From assembly GCF_018325905.1 (NCBI RefSeq), contig NZ_AP021901.1:2232001-2296000 (forward strand): DNA of 64,000 nt, given 5' to 3'. This document shows, piece after piece, positions 62,003 through 64,000 of this stretch. Position 1 is the stretch's first letter; each line of letters starts with the position of its first letter. Position numbers and translations under genes: made by a program. The notes beneath the pieces are model-generated. The model saw only the letters and a program-made list of their open reading frames with translations, did no database searches and was not told the DNA's origin. Source of the stretch: Pseudomonas sp. St316. GTDB taxonomy: Bacteria > Pseudomonadota > Gammaproteobacteria > Pseudomonadales > Pseudomonadaceae.

Positions 62003-62109
62003 GCAGGAGCTGCCGAAGGCTGCGATCTTTCGCTCTCGATCCAGATGTTTTCGCCTGGGCTACCAGGCCCTATCGGAAGCGGAGGATCGCAGCCTTCGGC
62101 AGTTTCTGC
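62003..62109. repeat. Inverted repeat of a third REP class
   Basis: GCAGGAGCTGCCGAAGGCTG + CGATC and its near complement GATCGCAGCCTTCGGCAGTT + TCTGC enclose about 57 bases. It is unrelated to the GTGGGAGC and GTGGCGAGG classes and is the only one of its kind in the window. Confidence 0.85.
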
Positions 62110-62143
62110 CGGGCTTCACTGGCGCAAACCGCTATAAAACCCT

Positions 62144-62230
62144 GTGGGAGCGAGCTTGCTCGCGATGGCGTCGGATCAGCCCATATTCATTTGACTGACA
62201 CGCCGCCATCGCGAGCAAGCTCGTTCCCAC
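62144..62230. repeat. REP doublet
   Basis: Arms GTGGGAGCGAGCTTGCTCGC and complement ending TCGTTCCCAC at 62230 (one mismatch). Confidence 0.88.
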
Positions 62231-62253
62231 AGGGGTGATTGCAGAGCCCCAGG

Positions 62254-63579
62254 CTAAGGCTCGCGCACATCGCGCATCAACAACCCAAACCGCAAATCCA
62301 CCGCATCCGGGATGGGCACGTACACCACGTGCCCATCCCCCGGTGCAACCTCGATACCCTGGCCCTTGATGTCCTGCAACTGGTGCAGGTCGAAGTGGAA
62401 GTTGCCCTTTGGGGTCATCAGTTCCATGTGGTCACCCAGGCCAAAGCGGTTCTTCACCCGTACCTCGGCCAAGCGTTCGCGCCGTTCGCCGGTCAGTTCG
62501 CCGACGAACTGCTGGCGCTCCGATACCGAACTGCCGTTCTGGTAGTTCTGGTATTCGTCGTGCACGTGGCGCCTCAGGAAACCTTCGGTGTAGCCGCGCT
62601 GGGCCAGGGACTCCAGGTCAGTCATCAGGCCACGATCAAATTCCCGGCCGGCCACCGCGTCATCGATGGCCCGGCGATACACCTGGGTGGTGCGCGCGCA
62701 ATAGAAGTGCGACTTGGTCCGGCCTTCGATTTTCAGCGAATGCACGCCCATGCGCGCCAGGCGCTCGACGTGTTGTACGGCGCGCAGGTCCTTGGCATTC
62801 ATGATGTAGGTGCCGTGCTCGTCCTCGAAGGCCGGCATCGATTCTTCCGGGCGATTGGCTTCCTGAAGCAAAAACACCTGGTCGGTGGGCGCGCCGAGGC
62901 CCAGGGTCGGTTCGGGCTGATAGGTCTGCACAATGTCGCCCACGGCGTTTTCCACTGCCGGTTGTGCCGAATATTTCCAGCGACAGGCATTGGTGCAACT
63001 GCCCTGGTTGGCGTCGCGCTTGTTCAAATAGCCGGACAGCAGGCAGCGTCCTGAATAGGCCATGCACAGCGCACCGTGGACGAACACTTCCAGCTCCATC
63101 GCCGGCACCTGCTCGCGGATCTCGGCGATTTCCTCCAGGGACAGTTCCCGGGACAGGATGATCCGGCTCAAGCCCTGCTGCTGCCAGAACTCGACGCTCG
63201 CCCAGTTCACCGTGTTGGCCTGCACCGACAGGTGAATCGGCATCTGGGGGAAATGCCGGCGCACCAGCATGATCAGCCCCGGGTCGGACATGATCAGTGC
63301 GTCCGGCGCCATGGCGATCACCGGTTCGAGGTCTTTGAGGAAGGTGCGCAGCTTGGCGTTGTGCGGGGCAATGTTCACCACCACGTAGAAGCGCTTGCCC
63401 ATGGCCTGGGCCTCGGCAATACCCAAGGCCAGGTTCGCATGGTCGAATTCGTTGTTGCGCACCCGCAGGCTGTAGCGCGGCTGGCCGGCATACACCGCAT
63501 CGGCACCGTAGGCGAAGGCGTAGCGCATGTTTTTCAGGGTGCCGGCGGGCGCCAGTAGTTCGGGGGCAGCGAGGGTCAT
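62254..63579 (-). CDS. trhP: tRNA 5-hydroxyuridine synthesis protein TrhP (U32 family, YegQ)
   Basis: 441 residues from ATG 63579; longer frames lack support. Peptidase-U32-type barrel starting ELLAPAGTLKNMRYAFAYGA then DAVYAGQPRYSLR. Cys-rich segment ALCMAYSGRCLLSGYLNKRD with GSCTNACRWKY matches the conserved cysteines of YegQ-type proteins. KIEGRTKSHFYCARTTQVYR and a C-terminal beta domain (KNRFGLGDHMELMTPKGN) follow. E. coli YegQ/TrhP takes part in 5-hydroxyuridine formation at tRNA position 34. Family assignment is firm; function is by homology. Confidence 0.88.
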   Translation of the reverse strand: MTLAAPELLAPAGTLKNMRYAFAYGADAVYAGQPRYSLRVRNNEFDHANLALGIAEAQAMGKRFYVVVNIAPHNAKLRTFLKDLEPVIAMAPDALIMSDPGLIMLVRRHFPQMPIHLSVQANTVNWASVEFWQQQGLSRIILSRELSLEEIAEIREQVPAMELEVFVHGALCMAYSGRCLLSGYLNKRDANQGSCTNACRWKYSAQPAVENAVGDIVQTYQPEPTLGLGAPTDQVFLLQEANRPEESMPAFEDEHGTYIMNAKDLRAVQHVERLARMGVHSLKIEGRTKSHFYCARTTQVYRRAIDDAVAGREFDRGLMTDLESLAQRGYTEGFLRRHVHDEYQNYQNGSSVSERQQFVGELTGERRERLAEVRVKNRFGLGDHMELMTPKGNFHFDLHQLQDIKGQGIEVAPGDGHVVYVPIPDAVDLRFGLLMRDVREP

Positions 63580-63726
63580 GGTGGGGTCAGGTCGCAAAAA
63601 GTGGCGAGGGTACGTCAGGGCCGGCCAGGCCTTATTGACCTGAATCAAGGCGCGGCGCAAACGAGAAGGCACTCCCACGAGTCCTGGCTGACTAATGTGT
63701 ATCCCGCCTTTGGACATGGAAAGCTG

Positions 63727-64000
63727 ATGAATCGAAAGATGCTACAAAACAAAGCCCAGATGTTGCTCCTGGTGCTGGTCACGGTCGCCTTCATCTGGAT
63801 TCTGCTGCCGTTTTACGGCGCGGTGTTCTGGGCGGTGATCCTGGGCATCGTCTTTGCGCCGATGCAGCGCCGCCTACAGTTGAAATTCGGTTGGCACCGC
63901 AATGTCACCTCGCTGTTCACGTTGAGCGTCTGTGTGGTCTGCGCGATCCTGCCGGTGATCATTATCAGTACGTTGTTGGTCCAGGAAGGCGCGGCGCTGT
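63727..64000 (+). CDS. AI-2E-family transporter, 3'-partial
   Basis: ATG 63727 (GGAAAG upstream) opens a frame running off the right edge: 91 codons seen. Hydrophobic segments MLLLVLVTVAFIWILLPF, AVFWAVILGIVFAPMQ and SLFTLSVCVVCAILPVIIIS, with the ILLPFYGAVFWAVILGIVFA pattern of the PF01594 (YdiK/TqsA) family. The substrate is not known for most members. Confidence 0.82.
   Translation, partial: MNRKMLQNKAQMLLLVLVTVAFIWILLPFYGAVFWAVILGIVFAPMQRRLQLKFGWHRNVTSLFTLSVCVVCAILPVIIISTLLVQEGAAL

Overview
The window is chromosomal DNA of a fluorescent pseudomonad, most likely the Pseudomonas fluorescens complex. The evidence is an almost complete pyoverdine (fluorescent siderophore) locus, high G+C with pseudomonad-like codon use, and more than twenty REP-type palindromes of the kind scattered through these genomes. 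No rRNA, tRNA, CRISPR array, transposase or prophage was seen.

Bases 1-38.7 kb form the pyoverdine region. Two coupled NRPS genes on the + strand (1-14.8 kb) carry modules read as Gly, D-Ser, a small residue (Ala/Gly-like) and Asp. The Asp module is split between the two proteins, with an Asp beta-hydroxylase fused to the end of the first. The TonB receptor fpvA follows. On the - strand come pvdE and a Thr-specific terminal NRPS with a thioesterase. Next are the periplasmic maturation genes pvdMNO (- strand) and pvdP (+ strand), the export pump pvdR-pvdT-opmQ (- strand), the ECF sigma factor fpvI and the ornithine hydroxylase pvdA (+ strand). Five promoters (pvdE, pvdMNO, pvdP, pvdRT-opmQ, pvdA) carry an exact TAAAT-N16-CGT iron-starvation box. 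fpvA lacks one, and fpvI has a Fur-box-like site. pvdS, pvdL, pvdH, pvdF, fpvR and the first NRPS modules are not in the window. Inferred flow: assembly on the NRPS chain, export by PvdE, periplasmic maturation by PvdM/N/O/P, secretion by PvdRT-OpmQ, uptake by FpvA.

Bases 39-44.7 kb hold an EvgS/BvgS-like hybrid kinase, a degenerate receiver, a LuxR-type response regulator and a pirin. Bases 44.8-54 kb carry ordinary accessory genes: an MscS channel with a cyclic-nucleotide-type domain, an AhpD-like protein, an MFS transporter, a DapF-fold protein lacking both catalytic cysteines, codBA and an alpha/beta hydrolase. There is also a relic where the start of an ECF sigma gene is joined to the end of a TonB-receptor gene. 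Bases 54.2-64 kb hold queD, a patatin-like lipase, a PepSY-PepSY-regulator-kinase operon resembling P. aeruginosa PA2659-PA2656 (BqsRS), an Na+/H+ antiporter-family transporter, a chemoreceptor, trhP (U32 family) and the start of an AI-2E-family transporter.

The most unusual signals are repeat-driven. A REP doublet lies in frame inside an NRPS adenylation domain, and another REP supplies the C-terminus of the hybrid kinase. A 250-bp-arm inverted repeat lies between fpvA and the terminal NRPS. A 183/184-bp unit is triplicated beside codA and carries a copy of the codA 3' end. A DUF6124-like gene has a one-base frameshift and an upstream region with mutually exclusive pairing elements.
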